From Lingula anatina (taxonomy: Eukaryota > Brachiopoda > Lingulata > Lingulida > Lingulidae), in the NCBI RefSeq assembly GCF_001039355.2, contig NW_019775966.1, forward strand, positions 74,692-138,691: a DNA stretch of 64,000 nt, given 5' to 3'. Below the pieces are notes generated by a model. The model worked only from the letters and a program-made list of their open reading frames with translations. It did not search any database and was not told the DNA's origin. Shown here piece after piece: positions 41,380 through 52,040 of the stretch (its first letter is position 1; each line of letters starts with the position of its first letter). The position numbers and the translations under genes were made by a program.

Positions 41380-43339
41380 ATCAACCTATTAATAAAAAGA
41401 TAAAACCACCCAACACTTCTATATCAATTAATGATATGGATATGAACATATTTTTTAATTTGAAGAATTTGTTGTTGTTTTTTTTTTCATATGAAAGACA
41501 TCTTACACTTGAGATAGTTGGAATCGTTCATAACATACATTTAAAAAAAACTATTAAGGTTTCTTGGGTGTTTTTTTTTTTTTTTTTTTTTGTAAAATGT
41601 TTATGTAAAAATAATATACGAGCACTTCTAGTTTCATTTCTCAGCAAACAGTAATGCGCTCCTGACCTAGCCGTTATATACTCAGTCAACTGAAATTTGA
41701 CGTGATTCTAGGAAAGAAATGTGTTAGGTGAGCAACTTAGGTTCAACATAAGCACAACCGCACAATCTTCTCATATGTGATCACGCATTCGGTTTCTACA
41801 AATGGGCCTGCAGCAGTGACTGATATAATAATTTATAGCTGTTGTTGTTGTTGATGATGATGCTTTATCAACACCCTGTTCTACGAAGCATTCGAGGCCT
41901 TGCTCGATCTTACTTCGTCCTTCAACATTTCCCAATATAACACTTGTAGTACTGTATATACATGTAGTGCAGTGCCTTCCAGGTCAGTTAAACAGGGTGC
42001 TATTCAAAGACATATTAGCATCTTAACTGGCATAACCTATATTTACGTACTTCATATAAAACATTTAAAAAGCCAATCATATAATTTAATTTCGGAAATA
42101 TGTAGACATGCAGACCCCTATTCAGTCATCGGTCTCAAACACATGATTGTATCATTTGGTCTTAAACAAGTAGAGGCAACACGAAGAATAATTTTAAATA
42201 AGCTAAAGCTCGGAGCTAAACAAATCACTACAGATTATTTGGATTGTAGTTTTGTACAGAGCTCCAAAAACTGACTTTGTAAAAGATACATTTTTTCAAG
42301 TCATTTGGCTTCCAACGGCCAAGTCACTTATATTTTTATTCAGAAATGATAGTCAATGTCGATCATCTGTTTTTATATAAAGAACGTAAATTTGACAATT
42401 GGGGAAGGCTGCTTATGAGTAAAAATTTGCCTATTTGTCCTGACACATTTGCGTTGGGACTTCTACTGGAAGTAAGTCTATCACTGGCAGATTTGGTTTA
42501 TCGATATGTGGAGAGCCTTTGGAAATTAAATACAGTTGTGACATTTTGTTAGGCTTCTGTAAACTTTTCCACTTCGTTTTGAGTGCGATCGAATCCATAC
42601 GAAAATTAATCACCCCGTAGCTGCTAGAGGAGGGGCATCATTCAGTTAATCTGGATTACATTCAACAAAGTTGGATCGATCTACGTAGAACGATAGTTTA
42701 ATTGGGAATGCGCATTTAGCAAATTCACGCGTGCAGAGCAATGTGTCTGAATGTGTACGGATGAGCTACGACCGCTGCGACAGTTGAGACGAGCTGCAGC
42801 ACTCACAGCAATGTGTTTTTATGTATAATAATAAGCATATATTATCTCAATCAGATATATAGCAAATTGGATCTGCCGCATCAGACCGCAATTAACATAG
42901 TTTACGCATTTCAGGGGTGTAATTCTGTTAAATTTTGGAGGCCTTTTGAAATTTGCCTACCGTTAGCAAAATTTATTGAGGTGCGTTTAGCTTGAGACAC
43001 TAATCAAATCAATGCACAATTTTGAAAACGTAGATTAGAATTTGGGAAATATTTATTTTTAAAAATTATTTCTAATCAACTTACCTCCCTCTCCAATGTT
43101 TCCAACGTCATACGCACAGGCTTACAATATTTCAGTTATTCTGGTATTTCTAAGTTGGTTATGACCAAACCATAGGCCTACAAAATAGTTCACTTTAAAT
43201 GATATATGATGGGCTGTTATGAATATATAATTCCAAATAAAATGCAAACGATAATACATATTTGAAAGCCTAAAATTGGCAAACATCTAGATCTAGGCCT
43301 ATTCAAATTGCTTCAAAATGCAGACAAAACTTTTGTTCA

Positions 43340-43992
43340 GAATAAACCCGACATTTCCTCGTCTTGGCAGGACGGTACGCCCTCTATCGAGCTCTCCACA
43401 GGAGTCGTCTGCTACGGCGCATGTGCAGGCGGCGAGTGTTTACACATGGTGAGCGGGGAGGATGATTGATCGGAACCCTACTGGGACCGCGGTTTTCATT
43501 GGTGAATTACACCCTGTAATGAACTGGCAATCCGCCCCAAGAGGCCCGAGGAATAATGCGAGCTGCCAGGATGTAATCAAGTGGTTCTCAGGGGAGCAAA
43601 GTCCGTTCTTTGAGTTCAAATCTCCCCGGGAGACGTTTGCCGCGGCGCTCGAGGCAGGCCCAAATCACTTGGGTGTCAGCGGAGGCTTAGCATTCAATAT
43701 TCAAGGCATGACGTAGCGCCCTCACAGCCAAGCTGAAGGCTGCACGCGGCGGAGGTGTTTTACTAGTGGCAAAAGACGAAGAAGGTAGTTGAGACTGAAA
43801 GGGACTGAGCATCTCGCCGAGGTAGACGACCGTGACTTACGGCTACAGGTTGGTCACGCTCTTGTACCTCTACCAAGGGGCTTGCTGTTTCCTAGAAACG
43901 CCGTGTGAAGATAGACCAAGTACCTAGCCAGCGAGGAGGGGGCAAGGAGAGCGTCCTCACAGTTCAAGCCGTACGCGTGAACGTTAACACCA
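43340..43992 (+). promoter_or_regulatory. 5' leader and probable promoter of the MSRRKQ zinc-finger gene
   Basis: G+C-rich unique sequence next to the start codon, unlike the AT-rich DNA on both sides. From 43741 to 43992 there is not one ATG, as expected of a leader that lets ribosomes reach the ATG at 43993; the last upstream ATG (43708, followed one codon later by TAG) is a two-codon ORF. An in-frame TGA at 43978-43980 rules out an N-terminal extension. No TATA box stands out. One GCAGACGA octamer (as TCGTCTGC) lies at 43405-43412. Confidence 0.5.
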
Positions 43993-44032
43993 ATGTCACG
44001 AAGAAAGCAAGCCAAGCCGCGGGCGCTGAAAC
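43993..44032 (+). CDS. MSRRKQ-class zinc-finger transcription factor, exon 1 (SALL-like candidate)
   Basis: Encodes MSRRKQAKPRALK plus one base, ending AAAC|GTAAGT, phase 1. This N-terminal motif is established in SALL1-4, FOG/ZFPM1-2 and BCL11A/B, where it binds the RBBP4/7 subunits and recruits the NuRD co-repressor complex in the nucleus. Alanine at position 7 is as in SALL, while PR at 9-10 and the K|R junction are as in FOG. The start is fixed by the motif itself, by an in-frame TGA 15 nt upstream and by about 250 bp of leader without ATG. Context at -3 is C, so the Kozak match is weak. Too short to appear as an ORF; recognised by motif and donor site. Confidence 0.85.
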
Positions 44033-44191
44033 GTAAGTGAAGCAATTAGAACGTTGTGTTTCTTAATTGCTTGTTAAAGTACAAAAATGTTCTTTTTGGT
44101 TTTATTTTACTGTTAATGGAGACGCGTCAGTATTGAGATTCATTACAACTTCCAGTTACCATCTAATTAGTTAACACTTTTCTGTGCAGTA

Positions 44192-44242
44192 TTACATCAA
44201 TTTAAAACTCAATTAAAGTAAACTCATAATTAATTGATGTAA
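44192..44242. repeat. 11-bp perfect inverted repeat
   Basis: TTACATCAATT (44192-44202) and its exact complement AATTGATGTAA (44232-44242) enclose 29 AT-rich bases. It may be a tiny hairpin or transposon remnant. Confidence 0.6.
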
Positions 44243-46640
44243 AACGTATTAAAATTTTTTTGTCCAAGGACAGATAATTAAGCACATTTGTCATGTCAGA
44301 GGTGCCATCAGAGATTCATTTTGCAATAAATTATGATTGGAAGGTGAAAATAGCAGTGCTTTGATTTGTGGTTAATTGTTGCCTATTAATAGAGTATTAG
44401 TAAGAGATTTTAATTTGGATATTGCTATAAATAATTCTGTCGGTTTTTGTGTGTGCTTATATAACAGAAGTGAAGCATAACTGAAACATGTTCAATATTG
44501 TTTTTAGTAAATTACAAAGTCAATGCATATACCCATTATTTTGTCAGTAATATATCAGAACCTTTGTGCCAGTGGTAATGCCTTGATTGTCAGCTTTCAT
44601 AATTTTCCTCAACACCATTGCCTGGTTATTTCACCAGAGACAGACTGAGCCATTACAGTTATATGGTATCTGAAAAGACCATTTCAATATTTCATTCTAT
44701 TCCTGAATGTTTCTGATCCGCTAGTCCCAGTGGGAGTCGGCATTGTCCATCCAGAGCGCGGGGCCCCATGGGGGTCAAGTGATTAAGGCCCTGAATGAGG
44801 CTGGGTGAATTCCTGTGGGCTTGAAGGCTCCCTTCTGAGTCAGGTGGCATTCAGGCCTGAACAATAAGCAGATTGTTTGTGCATTCTCCCCAGGTCGAAG
44901 GGAATGGAAAAGGAAATGAATAAAGCACCAGGGTGTTGGGAGGGATGGGGGAGCACGCTGAGCTGTACTTGGCAGCTCCACTAGTCTTCAATTTTAATGG
45001 GTTTATTTTTGTTGGGTCGGATGTGAAAAAAACTGACATCTCGATGGGGTGCTGAATGTGCGTTTGCTGTAGCAGAGATCTTATTTAGCGCTGCAAATGC
45101 CCCTTGCTGCGCTGAAGGCCTGATCTTGAGTTGTACAAAGGCAGTCTTTTTCAACCTGGCATGCAGTCTGAAGTGTTCTTTGAGATGTTTTAAAACAACT
45201 GAGGAAAAATCAAATTATTACACAATTTTAAGGAAGGGAGATAAGGATGTTAACAAGAGGCAAAGAGGTTTTTAAGTTTTTTTTTCTAAAGGTTAACCTT
45301 TAAGAACTTTTTCACGATGAACTCTGATTCCCAGCAGTGCCTATGAGGGGAAAAAAAATAGAAGTTCAAAATAGACAATGAAATTTAAGGGAATTTGTCC
45401 TTTTTATTTCTTCCAACATTATCATCTTGGGAAAAAAAACTAATGAAGCGTGTGGACAAATTATGTGGAGTCACTTAGGTGGACTCAACTAATGCCATTT
45501 AAAAAGATAAATTTAGCTTTTCATTTGAAAATTGATTGTCTGTATAACTGCTGTGCAGGCACCCACTTAATTGCAATTGTATAGTGATAACCTACAAACT
45601 CAAGCACCATGGTCATTTCAGTGTTTTATTTTTAAAAAAGATTCACCTTTGTTAATTCTTTTTCAAAATATAATTTTATACTTTCTTGCTTGAATCAAAC
45701 TCCCTTTCCAAAGTTTTCAAGTCAATCTTTTGTATAGTATGGTAATAACATCTTTTGGTAAGTGTAATTTATCATTGTTTTTTGTCCAAAATTTGATGGA
45801 TGATTAAAGTAATTAAACAAAGAAAAGATAGAAAAGGTTAATTTTTTATGTCTGGTAATGTAGAAACACAGGAACTTCTGCCTGTTGTCAGCATAGCTTT
45901 ATCAGTTCAAATGGAACTGATAGTTTAAAAAAAGGTATAGAAAACAGTAAACACTAGTGAAAGAATGGTAAATTGCTTGCTATATTTAAATAAATTTGAA
46001 TGCTGACATCTCAGAACACCAATTTGTAAGTAATACCCCATTATCCGAAAAAGAGAATCTGGATTTAAAAAAAGGGAATAAGAAATTACTTTTTTTTTCG
46101 GTAATTTAAACAGAAATATCTAGGAAAAAAAATACCGGAATAAAAAAGGTATTTGGAATTTTTGAATAATTACCCTACAATGAATAAAGCCTGAGGGTGT
46201 AAGTGCAGTACAAGATGTCCTGTTCCAACTCTTCAGATCACCCAAAACATTTGCCACCTTTCACTTGACAATGTGGTAAGGGTTGAATTGCTTTGAACAG
46301 GGTGATTTATATTACTGGTGTTGGGATACAATTGAGGAAGAGAGAGGTGAGGCGTAACTGTTAGACAAAGTGGGTTGCTTTGGTAAATTTTGTTACTGAG
46401 TGTTCTGCGGTGATCAGATTTTGTGCTCTTGGCAGCTTTTTACAGTGTTTCCACATACTGTAGGTGTAGTGCCATTCTCATACAAATCTTTGGCGGATCA
46501 AGGATTTTGATGGTGGGGAAGGGGGGGGGAGGGTGGGATGAAATATTTTTTCAAGTAAAAAGAGACAAAATTAACACAGGAGTGAGAGAATTTACTATAA
46601 TATGTAAGGTACAAGGATGCTTGTCAAAAGGCAACCCCTG

Positions 46641-46641
<1 letters not shown>

Positions 46642-46692
<51 letters not shown>
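46642..46692. repeat. (ATT)n microsatellite
   Basis: About 17 uninterrupted ATT triplets, starting directly after a CCCCTG word that resembles one end of the 54433-54601 element. Confidence 0.95.
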
Positions 46693-46694
<2 letters not shown>

Positions 46695-46712
46695 AAACTG
46701 GTGCCATATCTT

Positions 46713-46869
46713 CCCTTAGCAAAATGTTGCAACAAATATGCAGCAATATTGCTGCAAACTTAAACAGGTTTGCAGGAGCTTGCAAGAAATTTTTTCTTGC
46801 TGCCAATTTGCAGCAATATTGTAGCAAATTTGCTGCCAATTTGCAGCAGGCCTGATATTTTGCTAAGGG
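46713..46869. mobile_element. MITE with 13-bp perfect terminal inverted repeats, 157 bp
   Basis: CCCTTAGCAAAAT at the left end is exactly mirrored by ATTTTGCTAAGGG at the right. The interior repeats the word GCAGCAATATTG and includes a 16-bp perfect palindrome GCAGCAATATTGCTGC, plus two copies of TTTGCTGCCAATTTGCAGCA-type sequence. Non-coding; would be moved in trans. Target duplication is unclear. Confidence 0.75.
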
Positions 46870-47536
46870 TTCTGTGATGGGGATGGTGGTGCCTATACCA
46901 GCATTAACAGAACCATATTTTGGTCAAGTTTGGAATATGCAAGGAACGTCTACTAGTACATAGGTAAAATGCTGCTCAAAATTGTTATGTAAGTCTAGCC
47001 AAGACAGTGAAATGTACTTTATTAAAAGCAAATTGGACATCAGAGAGATTATGATTTATATCTGATCATTTCTCTCAAATGTGCATTACAGGCTTAACAT
47101 TAAGAGCAGTTTCAGTGACACTAATTGCATTTAGGAAGATCATTCATACTTTTTTATTTTGAAAAAATTACTTTTCATTTCTTGAAATTACTCAGTCCGC
47201 CAATTGTTATTAGTTGTGATAAATATTTTGCAAGTGTTCTGACTTTGTTTGATTGTGAGCTGATAATTGCGGTGATACATAATCATTGCCTATCACATTT
47301 ACCAATATTGTGGAGAAAAAAGGGAGGATATTTAATCCGAAGACGTAATTAGGAAGATCCTGATTGAAAGAAAGATGAATTTCCAAACAATACCAGAATA
47401 AAAGAAATGAAAGGAGAGCACAATACATAAAATCGATAACCAAAAAGGTCAAATCAAGAAACCTTTCCTGCTGTGAGATAGCTGAGATGAAACTGTCTTT
47501 TCTCATTGCGTCATCCGCAGACAATTTTACCTGCAG

Positions 47537-47656
47537 CTCAGTGGCTTCTAGATTTCCCTCTAGGCAAAGAACTTGCAAAGCATAAGTACTCTAGCTCATT
47601 GGTAACATTTGCATCAAATCCCAGAGCGCAGAAAATAACAAAGGTTTCTCATAAAG
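47537..47656 (+). other. possible cassette exon of the MSRRKQ zinc-finger gene
   Basis: ACCTGCAG (ending 47536) and AAAG|GTAGGT (donor at 47657) bound 120 bases open in exactly the frame of the gene: 2 + 39 codons + 1, so it is phase 1-1 and could be included or skipped without a frameshift. The peptide (QWLLDFPLGKELAKHK followed by 23 more residues) matches no family I know. Chance could produce such a window in 6 kb of intron. Confidence 0.2.
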
Positions 47657-48602
47657 GTAGGTATGTAAAGATGAAGATGTGCAGATTGTATTAACTTCAG
47701 ACATTTTTAGGAAATGAAATCAACCCCTTCCCTTTTGTGCTGATAAAAAAGGAAGAGAGAAAAAAATCACTTTATATATCTGCATATACTAGTATTTGAT
47801 TTGTATTTTATTTATTGAAATCGTTCCTTAGGGTATATTTCAGTTTTTTAATTATTATTTTCTATGTGTGTGGCATTCAGTAGATGCTAACTATACACAG
47901 TACAATGTAATAAAAGATAAAACACCAAAATATGAACAAAATAATGACTAGTGTTTTAGAACCTTAGTTCATGCATTTTAGGGGACTTCCACACAGTAAT
48001 CCGATTCTGGAATAATATTCTCAGACCATATTTTCAGTCACATATTGTTTTGTAAAGCCAGCGCCAGCAGGGGACAGGACACCCATTGAGACCCCCATGC
48101 TGAAGTAATCCATAAATAAGCCTTAATTCTCTCCCTTCACAGGGAGGCGATCAGCAGCGGGTGGCCAGTTAGCCTGTTACCTGAGGTTGAAGAACGTCAT
48201 CGTGTGATTAATTTTATAAAGAAAGAGATTTGCTCTATATAACTGTGGCCTAGCTTAGTGGTTATCCATGATAGACCTGCGCTAGAAGCAGCACTGAGAC
48301 ACCATTCCCATAGACACCATTGGTTTAAGTGGATCTAAGATCTAATATCGCGTGGATCGACTCAACTCTGTCTATTGGGATTTGGGCCTTTGTTAGGACT
48401 AGCTCATGTCACCATTTACTGGGGTCAGTTCTCCAAAGGATAATATGACCAACAGTTGAATCTACACTTTGGCACCAGAGGTTTGGTCTACCTCAACCTA
48501 GTGTAAATCCATGGTAGTCATTTATCATTAAGTAGTGTCTATCCTGAATCATATCTTTTTGTTTTAAACAGGCACACTTTCTCAGTAAGGGTTTACTAAG
48601 GC

Positions 48603-48814
48603 TGTATTCCCAGAGCTTTTAGATCGATCTATCCCCGCGGGGAGTCTCACTAGATTAGTGTCAGATAATCCGGCTTAAATGTCCGTCCTGCATACTACAA
48701 GCTGTAAGGGGGTAATTAACTTTCGTGTCCGCCCGGCTGACAGCTATTTAGCGTGAACCCCCAGGGAGTTAGGTCGATCTAAAGTAGATCGATCTTATCT
48801 CTGGAAATGGGGTC
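48603..48814. mobile_element. foldback (inverted-repeat) element, copy A
   Basis: Left end ATTCCCAGAGCTTTTAGATC continuing GATCTA is matched, reverse-complemented, by the right end (ATTTCCAGAGATAAGATCG continuing ATCTA). Arms continue imperfectly toward a loop containing AAGCTGTAAGGGGGTAATTA. No coding sequence. It is inverted relative to copy B and separated from it by 3 bp. Confidence 0.7.
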
Positions 48815-48817
48815 TAA

Positions 48818-49058
48818 GACCCCATTCCCATGCCTAGATCGATCTAACAGGATTGATCCATCTCCGAGGGGACTCTTGTTAAGTTGCACTCAGACTAAGC
48901 AGCTTAGATGTCTGGCACGCCTACTGAAACTGCTAAACGATAGTTAATAACCCCCTAACAGCTTAAGTAGGCACTACAGACATCTAAGCCACTTCAGCTA
49001 AATGTAATTTTGTAAGAAACCCCTCGGAGATGGGTCTATGACTGACTAATCTTGGGTC
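48818..49058. mobile_element. foldback (inverted-repeat) element, copy B
   Basis: Starts GACCCCATT and ends TTGGGTC. Long internal arms pair over about 70 bp: GATCCATCTCCGAGGGG (48855-48871) with the complement of CCCCTCGGAGATGGGTC (about 49020-49036), and GCTTAGATGTCTG with CAGACATCTAAGC. The loop has TAATAACCCCCTAACAGCTTA, the complement of the copy A loop. The junction between copies (48806-48826) reads AATGGGGTC TAA GACCCCATT. Confidence 0.75.
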
Positions 49059-50328
49059 AAAATGAAAAAAAAAATGGTCTGTAAGTTGAGACGAAGATTC
49101 GGTCCTAAGTTATGTTGTGAAACAAACCTCCGATCAGAGGGTAACATTTCCCTTTTAACTGGGAAATAGGAAGAGATGGGTTTGGAGGAAGGTAGGGTGG
49201 GAGTTATGGGGCCAAAATATCAGCAATATTCTGAGTAAGACTAGAAAGATCCAGCACAGATTCTAAAAAGTTGAGCCCAGCCTTTAAGAGACTACTTTAA
49301 ATTATCAAATATGTTCATTAGTCCAAGTAACCACAGTTGCATGAAACAAAAAACATTTGCAAAATTGAAGATTTAAAAAAGCAACACAGTGTATCCTGCA
49401 AGTTTTTCTTAAATGTTTCACTTCTGATTCTTACTTCACAAAAAAGTTAGATATTGCTGAAAATAGATTGTGCAATTGCTCTGTGAATTAGATTTTTGAA
49501 TATCTGACTCCAGTAAGTCCAAATGTCTGTAATCCCTATGTGAATGGTTAAAAAGAAAGTTCTGGTAGTGGTGAGAGTTATTAAACTACACAACCACTCA
49601 AAGGACAGAAAAAGAGAGTAAATAGAGCCCTAAGTGGTTAACAGACTAGAGTACCTGCTCATTGGGAATGTCTTAATTTACAGTCAAGAATAATGGGAAG
49701 ACTTAAAACCACTTTTTACGACGCGTCCAATATACAAATGGTTAAACTGTAAAAAGTAATATAATTGAGTCAAAGCAATTTTACTTGACGTGTTGTCACA
49801 TAAATTTAATTTTTGGTCATTGTGAGTCCTGAAAGTGCTTTTAAAGGCTATTTATTTTATGGAAATTGGATGACATGTACAGTAGAGTATAAGTGTCTAT
49901 TATAGAAATGTACTTTATTATTACATTTACTATTCCATATGTCCACTGCCTGTACCTACTAGTAACCTTTCTTTTCACTATTTGAACAAATTCACATGAT
50001 ATTTAAGATAAAAAAATACAATAGGAATTGAACTATTTCAAGAGTGAAAAAAAAATGCTAATCAATTTATTTTTTCCAGCTGGTATTTTGAAGAAATATT
50101 GTTTAACCCACCACAAAAATAAATAAATAAATAAAAACAAGGTAACATGGTTATGATGATATGCTACCAAAAGAGAAAAAATTCTTAGACAATTAATAAC
50201 AATGCCTGAAATAGGTAGATTTGAAAAAAAAGAATAACAAGCAAAACCTGCTTTCCAAAAGTTGACGTGCAAAGTGGCCATACACATATATTAGTGTTTT
50301 ACATATATTACCTGTTAATGTTTTGCAG

Positions 50329-50424
50329 GAGAAGATGAGGAAGAAGAAAAAGCAGAGACTGCCTGTGTTGACAACCCACAGGACTTGCTCAAACTGGAAG
50401 ATTATGAAGCATTCCAAGCAACAG
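50329..50424 (+). CDS. MSRRKQ-class zinc-finger transcription factor, exon 2 (acidic)
   Basis: Acceptor TTTTGCAG, donor AACAG|GTGGGG; both ends phase 1. Joined to exon 1 it reads REDEEEEKAETACVDNP, then QDLLKLEDYEAFQAT. The acidic cluster directly after the motif also occurs in ZFPM2 and in several SALL proteins. No enzymatic or structural domain is visible; it acts as a linker between the NuRD motif and the first finger. The frame continues into the intron for some codons, so the boundary rests on the GTGGGG donor and on the fit with exon 3; an AG-flanked variant 3' end cannot be excluded. Confidence 0.8.
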
Positions 50425-51058
50425 GTGGGGACCAGATACTCCAAGTAGAAAAAAAACAAACTGAAAAAGTACCTTGCAAGATAAACATTGCGTGTAGACC
50501 TTTATGGACAAAGAAATTAATTTTCCTGGAACTTACAGCTATTAGACCTCTATCACCAGGGTACTATATTTAGAACCATTGAGAACAAAATGATCTATAG
50601 AAAGCATAGAAACATGGCACTGGAAAAACTGATCATGCTATGGATCGTAATTCTTTCAATGGGTTTGTAAATGATATTTTGGTGTTTGAAGAAAAAGTGT
50701 TGAAAATATCCAGGAAAATTAAATATTTGTTTTGTAAGTCAAGACACTAGTAGAACTGGTTTAAATGTGGAAGTTCATGCTCATTTAAAATGCAACTTTA
50801 AAGCTGATAGCATATCTACACCCTCAAAGGTGCTGGTAATTGGAGAAAAAGGTGTTACTGTTTAACAAAGCAATAAGCATACTCCCAGAAGGTGACATAT
50901 ACTTTCTTTACATTTCTCTTTAGGGAAAGTTTTTAAGTCAGCTCTGTGAAAGATTTTCATGATAACAACAACCAAGATAATTTGTAAAACTTCTCTAATG
51001 TCACCGTAGTTAAAAATATTCTGTTGAACTTTTCTTGGATCACCAGTCTCCTTTTTAG
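50425..51058 (+). other. intron 2 of the MSRRKQ zinc-finger gene (634 bp)
   Basis: Donor GTGGGG, acceptor CTCCTTTTTAG with a good pyrimidine tract, phase 1. AT-rich; nothing else seen. Confidence 0.8.
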
Positions 51059-51223
51059 GTGAAGGGAGTGCTGTTGTCATGGCAGCATCTCCAAATAAGG
51101 TCAATGATGTCACCATGGTAGCGGGAGATGAGGGAGAGGAGCCATACACCTGTGAGAGCTGCAGTACCACTTTCTACAGTCTACACGTGTTCATGGACCA
51201 CAAGAACTCTGTCTGTATTACAG
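51059..51223 (+). CDS. MSRRKQ-class zinc-finger transcription factor, exon 3 (C2HC finger)
   Basis: Acceptor TTTTTAG, donor TTACAG|GTATGA, phase 1 at both ends, 165 bp. Encodes about 30 residues of linker ending GDEGEEPYT, then the finger CESCSTTFYSLHVFMDHK followed by NSVC: C-X2-C-X12-H-X4-C. SALL proteins have a single C2HC finger at the same place in the chain (near residue 50-80) with similar F.L..F.EHK residues but X3 before the last Cys. FOG fingers have exactly X12-H-X4-C but their first one comes after a long PR-like region. BCL11 has X14. SALL is my first choice, FOG second. The protein so far is 100 residues; the multi-finger body must lie beyond 64000 or in exons not recognised in the next 12.8 kb. 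Confidence 0.85.
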
Positions 51224-51526
51224 GTATGATTTGCCAACAGTGCTGTACGTTTTAGCTAGATTCAAAATATCAGCTGCTGAAATGTACTCTCATACTGGTG
51301 GGTTTTAATAAATTCTTAATAACCCAGTTAAAAATTAATTATTTCCAAAATCCTGCATGCGTTTTTATCTGTGAGACATGACAAATAAGTTTTTTAACCA
51401 TTTTTAAACAAGAGATGATGAAAAACCACAGGTCTAGGTTTCTTTTTTTACTGAAAAAATGGGCCCCTTTCCCTCCATAGCATACTCCTTCTTAAAAATC
51501 AAATTTTGACTTCAAGTAGACCCCCC

Positions 51527-51538
51527 CACACACACACA

Positions 51539-51592
<54 letters not shown>
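51527..51592. repeat. (CA)n microsatellite
   Basis: About 32 CA units with one AA interruption, preceded by a short poly-C run. Confidence 0.95.
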
Positions 51593-51595
<3 letters not shown>

Positions 51596-51936
51596 GAGTC
51601 TGATCATGTATACATACTTGTTTTGGAATGAAGAAATGAAGTAGACAACAAACCAACATGCTGGAAATGCTAATACAATTTGAAAGATCCCATTGTTGAA
51701 CAGACGCGGCTTGCACTGGCAAGTTCAAGATGTTCTGTACATTATCAGCTAGCTCTTCCACTGGTAATGGCCTAATTGTGTGTTTGGCACACCGCGGCGC
51801 GGGCTACTTTATGTTTTATCTCCAGTAATTGGCCTTCTGATACAGCAAGCATCATGAAGTCCCAGTGGAAAAAATTCCCATACCATGCTTTGGGATACCA
51901 TATACATATATATCTATAACTGTGTTGCATTTATCT

Positions 51937-52040
51937 GTCTGTGTGAGTGTGTGTGTGTGTGTTTGTGTGTGTGTATGTGTGTGCGCACGTGCAAGCAGGC
52001 ATGAGTGTGCATGCATTTGTGTTTATAGGTGTGTGTGTGA
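51937..52040. repeat. degenerate (GT)n microsatellite
   Basis: TGTG units interrupted by AG, TT, GCGCACGTGCAAG and CATGCAT words. Confidence 0.9.

Larger units (their letters stand above)
29661..43339. other. intergenic interval between divergent foxF and MSRRKQ zinc-finger genes
   Basis: About 13.7 kb with no supported gene. FoxF is transcribed leftward from its left side and the zinc-finger gene rightward from its right side. Forkhead genes often linked to foxF in other animals (foxC, foxL1, foxQ1) would show as obvious long forkhead ORFs and are absent. Contents are purine-rich sequence (34801-34990), GT/CG microsatellites and a hairpin (35461-35802), a MITE remnant (36565-36612), (TA)n (38069-38137), (TTATA)n (39962-40037) and (GA)n (41326-41376). 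The octamer GCAGACGA clusters at 31.4 and 32.6-32.8 kb. Any regulatory role is inference. Confidence 0.6.
44033..50328 (+). other. intron 1 of the MSRRKQ zinc-finger gene (6.3 kb)
   Basis: Donor GTAAGT at 44033, acceptor TTTTGCAG ending 50328, phase 1. Contains a short inverted repeat (44192-44242), an ATT array (46642-46692), a TIR element (46713-46869), two foldback elements (48603-49058) and a possible phase 1-1 exon (47537-47656). Nothing else coding was recognised. Confidence 0.8.

Noticed and set aside
41900-42274. 124-codon ORF
   Set aside because: Begins with a non-ATG codon and resembles no family; probably chance.
43462-43716. 84-codon ORF just upstream of the MSRRKQ exon
   Set aside because: Starts with TTG and lies in the G+C-rich promoter or leader. 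It ends in a stop 280 bp before the true start and is out of keeping with any family.
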